This document shows positions 18,404-27,548 of a DNA stretch of 64,000 bases, piece after piece; positions within the stretch are counted from its first letter, which is position 1, and every line of letters starts with the position of its first letter. Under the pieces are notes generated by a model, which was not told where the DNA came from, searched no databases, and saw only the letters and a program-made list of their open reading frames with translations. The translations under genes were made by a program, and so were the position numbers. The stretch covers positions 971,497 through 1,035,496 of the forward strand of contig NZ_LMJW01000022.1 in the NCBI RefSeq assembly GCF_001429505.1. The letters run 5' to 3'. The stretch comes from Allobosea sp. Root483D1 (GTDB taxonomy: Bacteria; Pseudomonadota; Alphaproteobacteria; Rhizobiales; Beijerinckiaceae).

Positions 18404-18670
18404 ATGATCTGCTGCTCGCTCGGTGCGGTGACGTTGGCAGCCGGCCTGGCACGGCGGCGCCAGCTTGCCCGGCGGCTCGGCGTCGCCCTCCCGCTCCTGT
18501 CGATCGCCTTGCTGGGTGCGGCAGGTCTGTTTCTCGGCCAGCACGCCGGCCATTACGCCGAGCGCGCCCGTCTCAACCAGCGCGACCTCCTCGCCGAGGT
18601 CCTGGCCGCGCCGCTCTGTAGCGGCGCGCCGCAGTTCGCGCAGCGCGATCAAGCCCTGCGTCCCGAGTGA
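18404..18670 (+). CDS. Small membrane protein of unknown function
   Basis: 88 residues, starting MICCSLGAVTLAAG. A clear GGGAGG ribosome binding site is at 18393-18398, 5 nt before the ATG. One strong membrane helix (residues 28-47, LGVALPLLSIALLGAAGLFL) and a weaker N-terminal one are seen. It lies 23 nt after DUF899 and is probably on the same transcript. I do not recognise the family. The good Shine-Dalgarno and position make it a likely real gene. Confidence 0.65.
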   Translation: MICCSLGAVTLAAGLARRRQLARRLGVALPLLSIALLGAAGLFLGQHAGHYAERARLNQRDLLAEVLAAPLCSGAPQFAQRDQALRPE

Positions 18671-18713
18671 TCGAAACAGGCCAGGCGCGGCCCGAAAAGA
18701 TTTTCGTTCGTCC

Positions 18714-18740
18714 TGTCGGATCGCCCAAGGCGCCAGCGTC
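18714..18740 (+). promoter_or_regulatory. Candidate ECF42-type promoter 3 (SRPBCC unit)
   Basis: TGTCGG (18714-18719), 17 nt, CGTC (18737-18740) followed by CTTGC. It is the third occurrence of the motif with the same spacing, about 50 nt before the SRPBCC start and just after the stop of the small membrane gene. Confidence 0.72.
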
Positions 18741-18795
18741 CTTGCAGCAGATGGGCGAATATCGGCCCCGAAACGCCTGCCAACAGGAGGAAAAC

Positions 18796-19347
18796 ATGCT
18801 CACCACTATCGCCATCGCCGTGCTCGCCCTTATCGCCGGCCTCCTCATTGTCGCCGCACGCAAGCCCGACGTTTTCGAGGTCAGCCGTTCCGCGACGATC
18901 CGGGCGACACCCGAGCGCATCTTCGCTTTGCTCGCGGACTTCCAGGAATGGGGCGTCTGGTCGCCCTATGAGAAGAAGGATCCGGCGATGAAGCGCAGCT
19001 TCAGGGGCGCGACCTCCGGCGTCGGCGCCGTCTACGCCTTCGACGGCAACAAGCAGGCCGGCACCGGCGAGCTCGCCATCGTCGAGGTCCAGGCACCGGT
19101 AAAGCTCGCCGTCACGCTCGACATGACCCGCCCGATGGCCTGCAGCAACCTGATCACCTTCACGCTCACCCCGAACCAGGGCGGCACGTTGGTGACCTGG
19201 CACATGCAGGGCGCCTGCCCGTTCATGGGCAAGCTCATGGGCACGATCTTCAACATGGACCGCATGGTCGGCGGCGATTTCGAGAAGGGCCTCGCCGCGC
19301 TCAAGCAGGCGACTGAACGCCCGCAACTGGTTGCTGCCGCGGCCTGA
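18796..19347 (+). CDS. SRPBCC (START/Bet v1-like) protein with N-terminal membrane anchor
   Basis: 183 residues. A hydrophobic helix (residues 2-22) comes first, then a SRPBCC fold: VSRSATIRATPERIFALLAD, FQEWGVWSPYEKKDPAM, and a C-terminal helix with NMDRMVGGDFEKGLAALKQ. AGGAGG at 18785-18790 sits 5 nt before the ATG. Related proteins are annotated polyketide cyclase/dehydrase and bind hydrophobic ligands; no ligand is evident here. It is followed by DUF1579, probably in one transcript from promoter 3. Confidence 0.88.
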   Translation: MLTTIAIAVLALIAGLLIVAARKPDVFEVSRSATIRATPERIFALLADFQEWGVWSPYEKKDPAMKRSFRGATSGVGAVYAFDGNKQAGTGELAIVEVQAPVKLAVTLDMTRPMACSNLITFTLTPNQGGTLVTWHMQGACPFMGKLMGTIFNMDRMVGGDFEKGLAALKQATERPQLVAAAA

Positions 19348-19401
19348 CCGCGTCGCATTCGACTGTTCACCCCAGAGAAGCCAAGCAAAGGAGGAAGAGC
19401 C

Positions 19402-19938
19402 ATGAGCAACGCAGCAGAACTCGACAAGCCGCAGGCCGCCGACATGTCCGGCTGCATGCCGGCCAAGCCCCAGGCGGAGCATGACTGGCTCCACCAGTTC
19501 GTCGGCGAATGGACTTATGAGACCGAGTGCATGATGGGTCCGGACCAGCCGCCGATGAAGGCAAGCGGGACGCAGTCCTACTCTTCCATCGGCGGGCTCT
19601 GGCTCGTCGGCGACGGCACCGGCCAGATGCCGGACGGCAGCCCGGCGACGACCCGGATCACGCTCGGCTACGATCCGCTGAAGGAGCGCTATGTCGGCTC
19701 CTTCATCGGTTCGATGATGGGCAATCAGTGGATCTACACCGGCACGCGCAGCGCCGATGGCAAAGTGCTGACCCTCGACACCGAAGGCCCGGACTTCACC
19801 AAGCCCGGCAAGACGGCGGCCTATCAGGACATCGTCGAGATCAAGAGCCCGGACCATCACGTCCTGTCCTCACGCGGCAAGGGCGAGGATGGCGAGTGGG
19901 TCCAGTTCATGACGGCGCATTACCGCCGCGTGAAGTGA
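19402..19938 (+). CDS. DUF1579 family protein
   Basis: 178 residues. EHDWLHQFVGEWTYETECMM, FIGSMMGNQWIYTG and the C-terminal MTAHYRRVK fit DUF1579, a lipocalin-like small-ligand family of unknown function. AAAGGAGGAAGA immediately upstream is an excellent ribosome binding site. It ends the ECF42-linked series and is followed by a strong hairpin. No signal peptide is seen, so it is probably cytoplasmic. Confidence 0.88.
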   Translation: MSNAAELDKPQAADMSGCMPAKPQAEHDWLHQFVGEWTYETECMMGPDQPPMKASGTQSYSSIGGLWLVGDGTGQMPDGSPATTRITLGYDPLKERYVGSFIGSMMGNQWIYTGTRSADGKVLTLDTEGPDFTKPGKTAAYQDIVEIKSPDHHVLSSRGKGEDGEWVQFMTAHYRRVK

Positions 19939-19969
19939 CGGCTCAGGGCCGACACGGCTGAAGACTTCC

Positions 19970-20000
19970 GAGGGCGCGGAGCGACCAGCTCCGCGCCCTC
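19970..20000 (+). terminator. Strong GC hairpin closing the accessory segment
   Basis: GAGGGCGCGGAGC (19970-19982) pairs perfectly with 19988-20000 around GACCA. No T tract follows, so it is a hairpin with probable but not certain terminator function. It separates DUF1579 from trpG. Confidence 0.55.
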
Positions 20001-20072
20001 GCGCTTGACCGGGGCGCGCGTTCGGGGGCATGTGCAGCCCTGAGAAACTGGGTTGGGGACGGCCTAGAGGCG

Positions 20073-20690
20073 ATGCGCATCCTGCTGATCGACAATTACG
20101 ACAGCTTCACCTGGAACCTGGTCCACCTGGTCGGCGGGCTCGGGGCAAAGGTCGATGTGCGCCGCAACGACACGCTCTCGGTCGATGAGGCCCTTACCGG
20201 CGACCATGATGCGATCGTGCTCTCGCCTGGCCCCTGCACCCCGAACGAAGCTGGCATCTGCCTCGACCTCGTGCGCGATGGCGCGGATAAAAAGCCGATC
20301 TTCGGCGTCTGCCTGGGCTTGCAGGCGATCGGCCAGGTCTTCGGCGGCGAGGTCGTGCGTGCGCCGCTGCCGATGCACGGCAAGGTCTCGACCATCACCC
20401 ACCGGGCCCGCGGCCTGTTCCACGGCATCAACGGCCCGCTCGAGGCGACGCGCTATCACTCGCTGGTCGTCCGGCGCGAGAGCTGCCCGGCTGAACTCTC
20501 GATCGAGGCCGAATCCGGCGACGGCATGATCATGGCACTGTCGCATCGCGACCTGCCGGTGCATGGCGTGCAGTTCCATCCCGAGAGCATCGCCTCGGAG
20601 CACGGCGCGACGATCCTGCGCAATTTCCTCGATCTCGCCGAGCGATGGTCGCGCCAGAACACCAACGCCGCCCTTTCCGCGACAGCCTGA
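20073..20690 (+). CDS. trpG: Anthranilate synthase component II (glutamine amidotransferase)
   Basis: 205 residues, class-I amidotransferase. It begins [19 protein letters not shown], with catalytic Cys in [10 protein letters not shown] and the His-Glu pair in [12 protein letters not shown]. It feeds ammonia to TrpE. It starts a tight trpG-trpD-trpC-moaC-moeA run. No leader peptide or attenuator-like structure with Trp codons was seen in the 70 nt before it. Confidence 0.97.
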   Translation: MRILLIDNYDSFTWNLVHLVGGLGAKVDVRRNDTLSVDEALTGDHDAIVLSPGPCTPNEAGICLDLVRDGADKKPIFGVCLGLQAIGQVFGGEVVRAPLPMHGKVSTITHRARGLFHGINGPLEATRYHSLVVRRESCPAELSIEAESGDGMIMALSHRDLPVHGVQFHPESIASEHGATILRNFLDLAERWSRQNTNAALSATA

Positions 20691-20704
20691 TCGATCGAGT
20701 TCCC

Positions 20705-21718
20705 ATGGACGACTTCAAACCCTTCATCGCCAAGGTCGCGACCGGCGCTTCGCTGTCGCGCGAGGAGGCCCGTGACGCCTTCGAATCCATGCTCTCCGGC
20801 GAGGTCACGAATGCGCAGGCTGCCGCCTTCCTGATGGCGCTGCGCGTGCGCGGCGAGACCACCGAGGAGATCGCCGGCGCCGTCACCGCCATGCGCTCGC
20901 GCATGCTCATCGTCGATGCTCCGGCGGACGCGATCGACATCGTCGGCACCGGTGGCGACGCTTCGGGCTCCTACAACGTCTCGACGCTGGCCTCGATCAT
21001 CGTCGCGGCCTGCGGCGTCCCGGTCGCCAAGCACGGCAACCGCGCCGCATCCTCGCGCTCCGGCGCGGCCGACGTGCTGACCGCGCTCGGCGTCAAGGTC
21101 GGGCTCGAGCCGGCCGCGACCGAACGCTGCATTGCAGAGGCCGGCGTCGGCTTCATGTTCGCGCCGACCCATCACGCCTCGATGCGCCATGTCGCGCCGG
21201 TGCGCACCGAGCTCGGCACCCGCACCATCTTCAACCTGCTCGGGCCGCTCTCCAACCCCGCCGGCGTCAAGAAGCAGCTGATCGGCGCCTTCTCCGAGAC
21301 CTGGCTCGAGCCGATGGTCAAGGTGCTGCAATCGCTCGGTTCGAAGACGGTCTGGGCCGTGCATGGCTCCGACGGGCTCGACGAGATCACCACGACGGGC
21401 CCGACCCGCGTGGTCGCGCTGAAGGACGGCAAGATCGAGAATTTCTCGATCGCTCCCGAAGATGTCGGCATCGCCCGTGCCCGGCCCGAGGATCTGCGCG
21501 GCGGCGAGCCGGCGCAGAATGCCAGGGCCTTGCAGGATGTGCTCGGCGGCGCCAAGATCCCCTTCCGCGACATCGCCGCCTTCAACGCAGCCGCGGCGCT
21601 CGTCGTCGCCGGCAAGGCGGCCACGCTCGGCGAGGGGCTGGCGCAGGCCTATGCGGTGCTGGACAATGGCAAGGCCAAGGCTGCGCTCGCGACCCTTGTC
21701 GCCAGCTCCAATGCGTGA
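20705..21718 (+). CDS. trpD: Anthranilate phosphoribosyltransferase
   Basis: 337 residues. The PRPP-binding GTGGD motif is in [35 protein letters not shown] follows, and the second metal site is near DGLDEIT. It attaches phosphoribose to anthranilate. The ATG at 20705 lies 14 nt after trpG; an open frame upstream overlaps trpG and is not part of the family. Its stop is 8 nt before the trpC ATG. Confidence 0.97.
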   Translation: MDDFKPFIAKVATGASLSREEARDAFESMLSGEVTNAQAAAFLMALRVRGETTEEIAGAVTAMRSRMLIVDAPADAIDIVGTGGDASGSYNVSTLASIIVAACGVPVAKHGNRAASSRSGAADVLTALGVKVGLEPAATERCIAEAGVGFMFAPTHHASMRHVAPVRTELGTRTIFNLLGPLSNPAGVKKQLIGAFSETWLEPMVKVLQSLGSKTVWAVHGSDGLDEITTTGPTRVVALKDGKIENFSIAPEDVGIARARPEDLRGGEPAQNARALQDVLGGAKIPFRDIAAFNAAAALVVAGKAATLGEGLAQAYAVLDNGKAKAALATLVASSNA

Positions 21719-21726
21719 GGCTGCCC

Positions 21727-22596
21727 ATGTCCGACATCCTGAAGCGGATCGAGGCCTATAAGCGCGAGGAGATCGCGGCGGCGCGCATCGCCGTGCCGCA
21801 GGCCGAGATCGAGAAGCGCGCTGCGGCGATGCCGGCGCCGCGCGACTTCATCGGCGCGCTCGAAGCCAAGCATCGCGCCGGCGGTCCGGCCCTGATCGCC
21901 GAGATCAAGAAGGCCTCCCCCTCCAAGGGGCTGATCCGGCCGGACTTCGACCCGCCTGCACTGGCAAAGGCTTATGCCGAAGGCGGCGCAGCCTGCCTTT
22001 CGGTCCTGACCGACACGCCCTCCTTCCAGGGCCAGCCGGAATATCTTGGCGAGGCGCGCGCCGCTTCCGGCCTGCCCGGCCTGCGCAAGGACTTCATGTT
22101 CGAGCCCTACCAGGTCTTCGAAGCCCGGAGCTGGGGCGCCGACTGCATCCTGATCATCATGGCCTCGCTCGACGATGCCGCGGCGCGCGAGCTCGTCGCC
22201 ACCGCCAAGGCGCTCGGCATGGCCGCGCTCGCCGAGGTCCATGACGAGGCCGAGCTGGAGCGCGCGCTGACGCTCGACACCAGGCTGGTCGGCATCAACA
22301 ACCGCGACCTGCGCAGCTTCGAACTCAACCTCGCCGTCACCGAGCGACTGGCGCCGCGCGTGCCGAAGGACCGCTTGCTCGTCGGCGAAAGCGGCATCTT
22401 CAGCCATGCCGATATCGCCCGCCTGCAGGCCTGCGGCGTCAACACCTTCCTGGTCGGCGAGAGCCTGATGCGCCAGGCAGACGTGGCGGCTGCAACGCGC
22501 GAGCTTCTGACTGGCAAGACCGGAGCATTTTCAAGCGAAGTGGGTTCCGGTTCGCGTGAAGAAAATGCGACCACTCAAAAAGGGGCGGCGGCGTGA
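21727..22596 (+). CDS. trpC: Indole-3-glycerol-phosphate synthase with repeat-encoded C-terminal tail
   Basis: 289 residues; relatives are usually near 265-270. The core has [35 protein letters not shown] and [12 protein letters not shown], all typical of the TIM-barrel enzyme. From about residue 266 the sequence is encoded by a palindromic repeat (22523-22568) shared with the intergenic copy at 2540. This yields a hydrophilic tail ([15 protein letters not shown]) absent from the family. An upstream GTG at 21715 would overlap trpD; ATG 21727 is preferred. The stop overlaps the moaC GTG start. Confidence 0.95.
   Translation: MSDILKRIEAYKREEIAAARIAVPQAEIEKRAAAMPAPRDFIGALEAKHRAGGPALIAEIKKASPSKGLIRPDFDPPALAKAYAEGGAACLSVLTDTPSFQGQPEYLGEARAASGLPGLRKDFMFEPYQVFEARSWGADCILIIMASLDDAAARELVATAKALGMAALAEVHDEAELERALTLDTRLVGINNRDLRSFELNLAVTERLAPRVPKDRLLVGESGIFSHADIARLQACGVNTFLVGESLMRQADVAAATRELLTGKTGAFSSEVGSGSREENATTQKGAAA
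22523..22568. repeat. REP-like palindromic repeat, copy 2, inside trpC
   Basis: GCATTTTC (22525-22532) and GAAAATGC (22561-22568) enclose GCGAA/TTCGC as in the copy at 2540-2585; about 40 of 45 bases agree. It lies wholly within the trpC reading frame and ends 24 nt before the moaC start. It is coding in this copy and intergenic in the other. Confidence 0.78.
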
Positions 22597-23081
22597 GCCG
22601 CCTCACCCATCTCGACCAGAAGGGCGCGGCCCATATGGTCGATGTCGGCGACAAGGCCGAGACCGTCCGCATCGCGGTCGCCGAAGGCCATGTCGTGATG
22701 CAGGCCGAGACGTTGGCCATCGTCCGCGACGGCGAAGCCAAGAAGGGCGACGTGCTCGGCACCGCCCGTCTCGCCGGCATCATGGCCGCCAAGCGCGCGC
22801 ATGAACTGATCCCGCTCTGCCATCCGCTGCTGCTCACGAAGATCGCGGTCGACCTGTCGATCGACGAAACCCTGCCGGGCGTGCGCGTTCGCGCCGAGGT
22901 CAAGCTCACCGGCAAGACCGGCGTCGAGATGGAAGCGCTGACCGCCGTCAGCGTCGCCTGCCTCACCGTCTACGACATGGTCAAGGCGGTCGATCGCGCC
23001 ATGCATATCGAAGGCATCCAGCTCGTGCATAAATCCGGCGGCAAATCCGGAACCTACGAGATCGCAGGGCCATCGGCATGA
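22593..23081 (+). CDS. moaC: Cyclic pyranopterin monophosphate synthase
   Basis: 162 residues. [15 protein letters not shown], the conserved [12 protein letters not shown] (catalytic His region) and [20 protein letters not shown] are diagnostic. It makes cyclic pyranopterin in molybdenum-cofactor synthesis. The GTG start at 22593 overlaps the trpC stop (GTGA), with AGGGG about 9 nt upstream, just after the repeat. Its own stop overlaps the moeA start. Confidence 0.96.
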   Translation: MSRLTHLDQKGAAHMVDVGDKAETVRIAVAEGHVVMQAETLAIVRDGEAKKGDVLGTARLAGIMAAKRAHELIPLCHPLLLTKIAVDLSIDETLPGVRVRAEVKLTGKTGVEMEALTAVSVACLTVYDMVKAVDRAMHIEGIQLVHKSGGKSGTYEIAGPSA

Positions 23082-24289
23082 GCCTCACCCCAGTTCCCGT
23101 CGCGCTCAGGGCGCTGCTCGACAGCGTGCCCGGCCCGACGCCGGCCGAGACGCTGCCGCTGGCGCAATGCGCCGGCCGTGTGTTGGCTGAGGATGTCGTA
23201 GCGCTCAGGACCCAGCCGCCCTTCGCCAATTCGGCCATGGACGGCTATGCCGCCCGCGCCGCCGATCTGGAGTCGGGCAAAGAGCTGAAAGTCGTCGGCG
23301 AATCCGCCGCCGGCCGCGGATTTTCCGGTCCGGTCGGCCCGGGCGAGACCATCCGAATCTTCACCGGCGCGCCCATTCCAGATGGTGCCGACGCGATCTT
23401 GATCCAGGAGCATGCCGAGGGCGTCGGCAGCCCGGTCATCCGCGTCACCAAGCCGGCGAACAAGGGCCAGTTCATCCGCCCGGCTGGGCTTGATTTTGGG
23501 GCCGGCGAGGTCCTGCTGAAGGCCGGCCGCCGGCTCGATAGCGCCGCGCTCGGCCTCGCCGCGGCGGCGGGACATCCGACGCTCGCCGTCCGCCGCAAGC
23601 CGCTGGTCGCGATCCTCGCGACCGGCGACGAGCTCGTCCTGCCGGGTGAGCCGGTCGGTCCCGACCAGATCGTCGCCTCCAACAGCTTCGCCCTCGCCGC
23701 CTTGGTCGAGCAGGCCGGCGGCACGGCGCTCGATCTCGGCATCGCCCGCGACAACCATCCCGACCTCGCCGGCAAGATCGAGGCGGCGCTCAAGGCCAGG
23801 GCCGACGTGCTGATCACGCTCGGCGGCGCCTCGGTCGGCGAGCACGACCTCGTCCAGGCCGCGCTGAAGGCGCAGGGCATGGCGCTCGGCTTCTGGAAGA
23901 TCGCCATGCGCCCGGGCAAGCCGATGATGATGGGCCGGCTCGGGCCCATGGTCGCACTCGGTCTGCCGGGCAATCCCGTTTCCTCGATCGTCTGCGGGCA
24001 TCTCTTTGCGATGCCGCTGGTCGAAGCCCTGCTCGGCATCGCCGATCTCGAGCGCGACCGCAGCGAGCCCGCCATCCTCGCCAGCGATCTGCCGGCCAAT
24101 GACGAGCGTCAGGACTATCTGCGGTCGACAGTCGAGACGATCGACGGCGAGCGACGCGTCCGCCCCTTCGCCAAGCAGGATTCGTCGATGCTGGCGAACC
24201 TGTCGCGCGCCGAGGCGCTGGTGATCCGCCCGGTCTTCGCCGAGGCGGCCAAGGCGGGCGATCCCTGCCGCATCATCCGGCTACGCTGA
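23078..24289 (+). CDS. moeA: Molybdopterin molybdenumtransferase
   Basis: 403 residues. [49 protein letters not shown], and a MoCF domain with [10 protein letters not shown] and [10 protein letters not shown] are present. It inserts molybdate into adenylylated molybdopterin. The ATG overlaps the moaC stop (ATGA), so moaC-moeA are coupled. lexA follows 102 nt later with its own regulated promoter region. Confidence 0.97.
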   Translation: MSLTPVPVALRALLDSVPGPTPAETLPLAQCAGRVLAEDVVALRTQPPFANSAMDGYAARAADLESGKELKVVGESAAGRGFSGPVGPGETIRIFTGAPIPDGADAILIQEHAEGVGSPVIRVTKPANKGQFIRPAGLDFGAGEVLLKAGRRLDSAALGLAAAAGHPTLAVRRKPLVAILATGDELVLPGEPVGPDQIVASNSFALAALVEQAGGTALDLGIARDNHPDLAGKIEAALKARADVLITLGGASVGEHDLVQAALKAQGMALGFWKIAMRPGKPMMMGRLGPMVALGLPGNPVSSIVCGHLFAMPLVEALLGIADLERDRSEPAILASDLPANDERQDYLRSTVETIDGERRVRPFAKQDSSMLANLSRAEALVIRPVFAEAAKAGDPCRIIRLR

Positions 24290-24320
24290 CCGCCTCGCCC
24301 TACGCATGGCGCGTCTTGCG

Positions 24321-24335
24321 GAACACAAAGCGAAC
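24321..24335. promoter_or_regulatory. LexA box 1 upstream of lexA
   Basis: GAAC-ACAAAGC-GAAC (reverse complement GTTC-N7-GTTC) is a perfect alphaproteobacterial SOS box, 57 nt before the lexA start. It indicates autoregulation. Confidence 0.88.
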
Positions 24336-24344
24336 AGTTATGGT

Positions 24345-24359
24345 GTTCGTGCTTTGTTT
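24345..24359. promoter_or_regulatory. LexA box 2 upstream of lexA
   Basis: GTTC-GTGCTTT-GTTT matches the SOS consensus with one mismatch. It begins 24 nt after box 1 and gives a tandem operator. Confidence 0.7.
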
Positions 24360-24391
24360 CGATTCTAGCCCGAGAGGCGAGCGGCGCGACC

Positions 24392-25123
24392 ATGCTGACA
24401 CGCAAACAGTTCGAACTGCTTCGCTTCATTCATGAGCGCCTGCGCGAATCCGGCGTACCGCCCTCCTTCGACGAAATGAAGGACGCGCTCGACCTGCGCT
24501 CCAAATCCGGCATCCACCGGCTGATCATGGCGCTCGAGGAGCGCGGCTTCATTCGCCGGCTTCCCAACCGGGCGCGAGCCCTCGAAGTCATCAAGATGCC
24601 GGACGGGATCGGCGGACCGCAGGCGCAGCGCGCCCGCTTCAGCCCATCGATCGTCCAGGGCGGACTCGGCCAGACCCCGTCGGCACAGGCAGCCACCTTG
24701 GCGAAGCCGCGCCCCGCGGGCGCCGAGGAGAACGGGCGCTCCACCGTCTCCATACCGGTCATGGGCCGCATCGCTGCCGGCACGCCGATCTCGGCGATCC
24801 AGGATCGCAGCCACAGCGTCTCGATGCCGGCCGATATGCTCGGCGGTGGCGAACATTACGCGCTCGAAGTTCGCGGCGATTCGATGATCGAGGCCGGCAT
24901 CCTCGACGGCGATACCGTCGTGATCCGTAAGCAGGACACGGCGAACACCGGCGACATCATCGTCGCCCTGATCGACGATGAGGAAGCCACGCTGAAGCGT
25001 CTGCGCAAGCGCGGCTCCTCGATCGCGCTCGAAGCCGCCAACCCGGCCTATGAGACGCGCGTCCTCGGACCCGACCGGGTCAAGATCCAGGGCCGGCTCG
25101 TCAACCTGATGCGGCGTTACTGA
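24392..25123 (+). CDS. lexA: LexA repressor, SOS regulator
   Basis: 243 residues. The winged HTH is at residues 1-65 ([20 protein letters not shown]). The autocleavage site is A129-G130 in GRIAAGTPI. The catalytic pair is Ser164 (RGDSMIEAG) and Lys202 (EATLKRLRK). The linker between domains (about residues 70-115) is longer than in E. coli LexA. Two SOS boxes lie upstream. Its last codons overlap the convergent comEC stop by 7 bp. Confidence 0.97.
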   Translation: MLTRKQFELLRFIHERLRESGVPPSFDEMKDALDLRSKSGIHRLIMALEERGFIRRLPNRARALEVIKMPDGIGGPQAQRARFSPSIVQGGLGQTPSAQAATLAKPRPAGAEENGRSTVSIPVMGRIAAGTPISAIQDRSHSVSMPADMLGGGEHYALEVRGDSMIEAGILDGDTVVIRKQDTANTGDIIVALIDDEEATLKRLRKRGSSIALEAANPAYETRVLGPDRVKIQGRLVNLMRRY

Positions 25124-27390
25124 AGCGCCTCGGCCTCCTGTGCCGGCTCCGCAGTCGCAGGAGTCGGCGCGGGAGTTGGTTCTGGTGCCGGCCTCGGTTC
25201 CGGTCGCGCACGGGTCCAGGGACGCAGGCGCGCGACTTCGTCGGCCGTATAGGCGCGCCAGCCGCCGCGGGCAGCGTGATAGGCGGTTGCGCCGTCGCGG
25301 ATGAGCGCGCTGCGGTCGATTAATCGAGCCGCGCAGGGCGCGCTCCAATAAAGCGACGTCACCACGAGATCGGCGCGCTGGCAGTCTTCGACCAGGGCAA
25401 TGCGGTCGCGGGTATAAGCGACGCTGCGGCCATCCGGCAGGCGGACGACACAGCCGCGGGCATCGCAGGCGGCGCCTTCGCGCAAGGCCGCATCGTCGGG
25501 CGAGCGCGCATCGCCGTCGGCATGAAGCCATTGCGTCAGCACGAAGCGGCTCGGCTTGCCCGCCAGCACCATCTTCCCCTCCGGCCCGCGTACCAGCACG
25601 CCGGAACCGTCGCGCTCGATCAGGATGTCGGGCCGTGACGGAGCCGAAGCCAGCGCCAGCCCGCCGACCAGTGGCAACGCGGCGAGGAAACGCAGCGCCG
25701 TCGTCCACAAGGTCAGCCAGAGCAGCGACAGCGAGAACAGGATCAGGGCGAGCGAGCCGAAGGCCGGCAACACGAGCGTCGAGCGGTCGATACCGGCGAC
25801 CCAGTGGGCGAGCTGGAGCACGAGGCCGGAGGCCCAACCCATCAGCGCCCAGGCCGGCCAGTCGAGCCCGAACGGATAGGCGAGCACGCCGAAGACCGCC
25901 GCCGGCATCACGATCAGCGAGACGAAGGGCAGCGCCAGCGCGTTGCCGAGCAGACCGAACGGGTTGAAGGTCTGGAAATGGAAGACGCCATAGGGCGCCG
26001 TCGCCACGGTCGCGACCATGGTGGTGGTCAGGATGCCGACGGCCGAGAGCCAGAGCGGCCGCAGTGGCCAGGGCCAGGACGCGGCGGCGGCATCGGGCGG
26101 GCGCTCCTGCCAGCGTTCGGCGAAGGCGATCAGCGCGGCCACCGCCCCGAACGACATCTGGAAGCTCGGGCCGAGCAGCGCCTCCGGCTCGCGCAGCAGC
26201 ACGATGATCGCGGCGAGCGCGAGGTTGCGCATGCTGAGCGCCGGCCGGTCGACCAGGATCGCCCCCAGCATCACCAGCATCATGATCAGCGAACGCACGG
26301 TCGCGACATCAGAGCCGGAGAAGATGCAATAGGCCGTCGCGCCGAGCATGGCGGCGAGCGCGGCCAGTTTCTTCACCGGCCAGTACAGCGCCGCCGTCTG
26401 CGACAGCGCGAGCAGCGCCCGCGCCAACCAGAAGATCGTGCCGGCGGCGAGCACCATGTGCAGGCCGGAGATCGAGACGATGTGATAGATGCCGGCGGCG
26501 CGCAGGTCGTTATTGGTCGCTTCGTTGATCAGCCCGCGCTTTCCGGTGACGAGCGCCGCGGCCACAGCCCCTGCCTGCCCGCCGCCGCTCGTCGCGATGC
26601 GTTCGGTCAGCGCATTGCGGGCCTGGTCGATCGCGACCGCCAGAGCGAGCCGGCGCGGCATCGGGATTGGCGCCGGCGTGAGCGCGATCTTGCCGGCGAT
26701 GCTGCCGACCGCGCCGATGCCCTGGAAGAAGGCGTCGCGGGCGAAATCATAGCCGCCGGGACGCGCCGGGCCGGGCGGCGGCAACAGGCGCGCCGTCGCG
26801 CTGATGTGATCGCCGGGCTTCAATGTCGTCACCGGCGTGGTGACGCGCACCCGTCGCGGCTGCAGCGCCGGCGCGATGCCCGGCAGGTCCGTGAGCTGGA
26901 TGATGACACGCACGCCCTTCTCGCGCTGTTCGAGCGTCTCGACGAAGCCGGTGAGCTTGCCGACATGGTTGCGTGCGAGCGCCGGCGCCGCGATGCCTGC
27001 CGTCCGCCAGGTCGCGGCTGCAAAGCCGGCAAAGGCCGCAGCCGCGGCGATGCAGATCACCATGGCAGCCCGCCGCTGCCGCATCAGCAGCGCGGCGAGC
27101 ACGCACAGCACCAACCCGGCCAGGGGCGCAGCCAGCCCCGGTTCGCGATCGGCGAGGAAGTAGAGTAGCACTCCGGCGCCCATGCAGACCGGCAGCCAGT
27201 TGAACAGCCGGCGTCGCTCGATCTCGGTTTCGAGCGCCCGGCGGAAAGGGCCACCCCAGTCGCTCAGCGGAAAGGATAGCGGCTGGGCGAAATCGGCCGC
27301 GCGCCGCAAGCGCGCCGGCAAGGCCAACGCGGCGACCCGCACCCTGCTACGGCGCTGTTCTGGCCCGTAGGAGAGCATCCGTCCCCCCAT
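25117..27390 (-). CDS. comEC: ComEC/Rec2 family DNA-uptake channel protein
   Basis: About 757 residues. It has an N-terminal DUF4131 region with several helices and a Competence domain with the typical [10 protein letters not shown] and many helices. The C-terminal part (from about [10 protein letters not shown]) resembles the ComEC metallo-beta-lactamase domain but shows no HxHxDH metal site. The last 30 residues are a Pro/Ala/Glu-rich tail. By family it is the inner-membrane pore for transforming DNA. The start is uncertain: ATG 27390 is used, GTG 27432 and ATG 27378 are alternatives. It overlaps lexA tail-to-tail. Confidence 0.9.
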   Translation of the reverse strand: MGGRMLSYGPEQRRSRVRVAALALPARLRRAADFAQPLSFPLSDWGGPFRRALETEIERRRLFNWLPVCMGAGVLLYFLADREPGLAAPLAGLVLCVLAALLMRQRRAAMVICIAAAAAFAGFAAATWRTAGIAAPALARNHVGKLTGFVETLEQREKGVRVIIQLTDLPGIAPALQPRRVRVTTPVTTLKPGDHISATARLLPPPGPARPGGYDFARDAFFQGIGAVGSIAGKIALTPAPIPMPRRLALAVAIDQARNALTERIATSGGGQAGAVAAALVTGKRGLINEATNNDLRAAGIYHIVSISGLHMVLAAGTIFWLARALLALSQTAALYWPVKKLAALAAMLGATAYCIFSGSDVATVRSLIMMLVMLGAILVDRPALSMRNLALAAIIVLLREPEALLGPSFQMSFGAVAALIAFAERWQERPPDAAAASWPWPLRPLWLSAVGILTTTMVATVATAPYGVFHFQTFNPFGLLGNALALPFVSLIVMPAAVFGVLAYPFGLDWPAWALMGWASGLVLQLAHWVAGIDRSTLVLPAFGSLALILFSLSLLWLTLWTTALRFLAALPLVGGLALASAPSRPDILIERDGSGVLVRGPEGKMVLAGKPSRFVLTQWLHADGDARSPDDAALREGAACDARGCVVRLPDGRSVAYTRDRIALVEDCQRADLVVTSLYWSAPCAARLIDRSALIRDGATAYHAARGGWRAYTADEVARLRPWTRARPEPRPAPEPTPAPTPATAEPAQEAEALQ

Positions 27391-27548
27391 CGCGGCCGCG
27401 TGACGATCGTGCCCCCTCCTTGTCAGGGGCACTTAACGGCAGCCGGCAAGCCATGTTACAGCGGCGGCGCCGGATGTCAGCCCCGGCCGAGGCCCGCATC
27501 GACGCCGCCCTCGCCTCACGCTTACCCGTTCCGCCGGAGCCTCCTTTC

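Noticed and set aside
20001-20072. Possible trp attenuator before trpG
   Set aside because: No short peptide with Trp codons and no alternative terminator/antiterminator pair was found.
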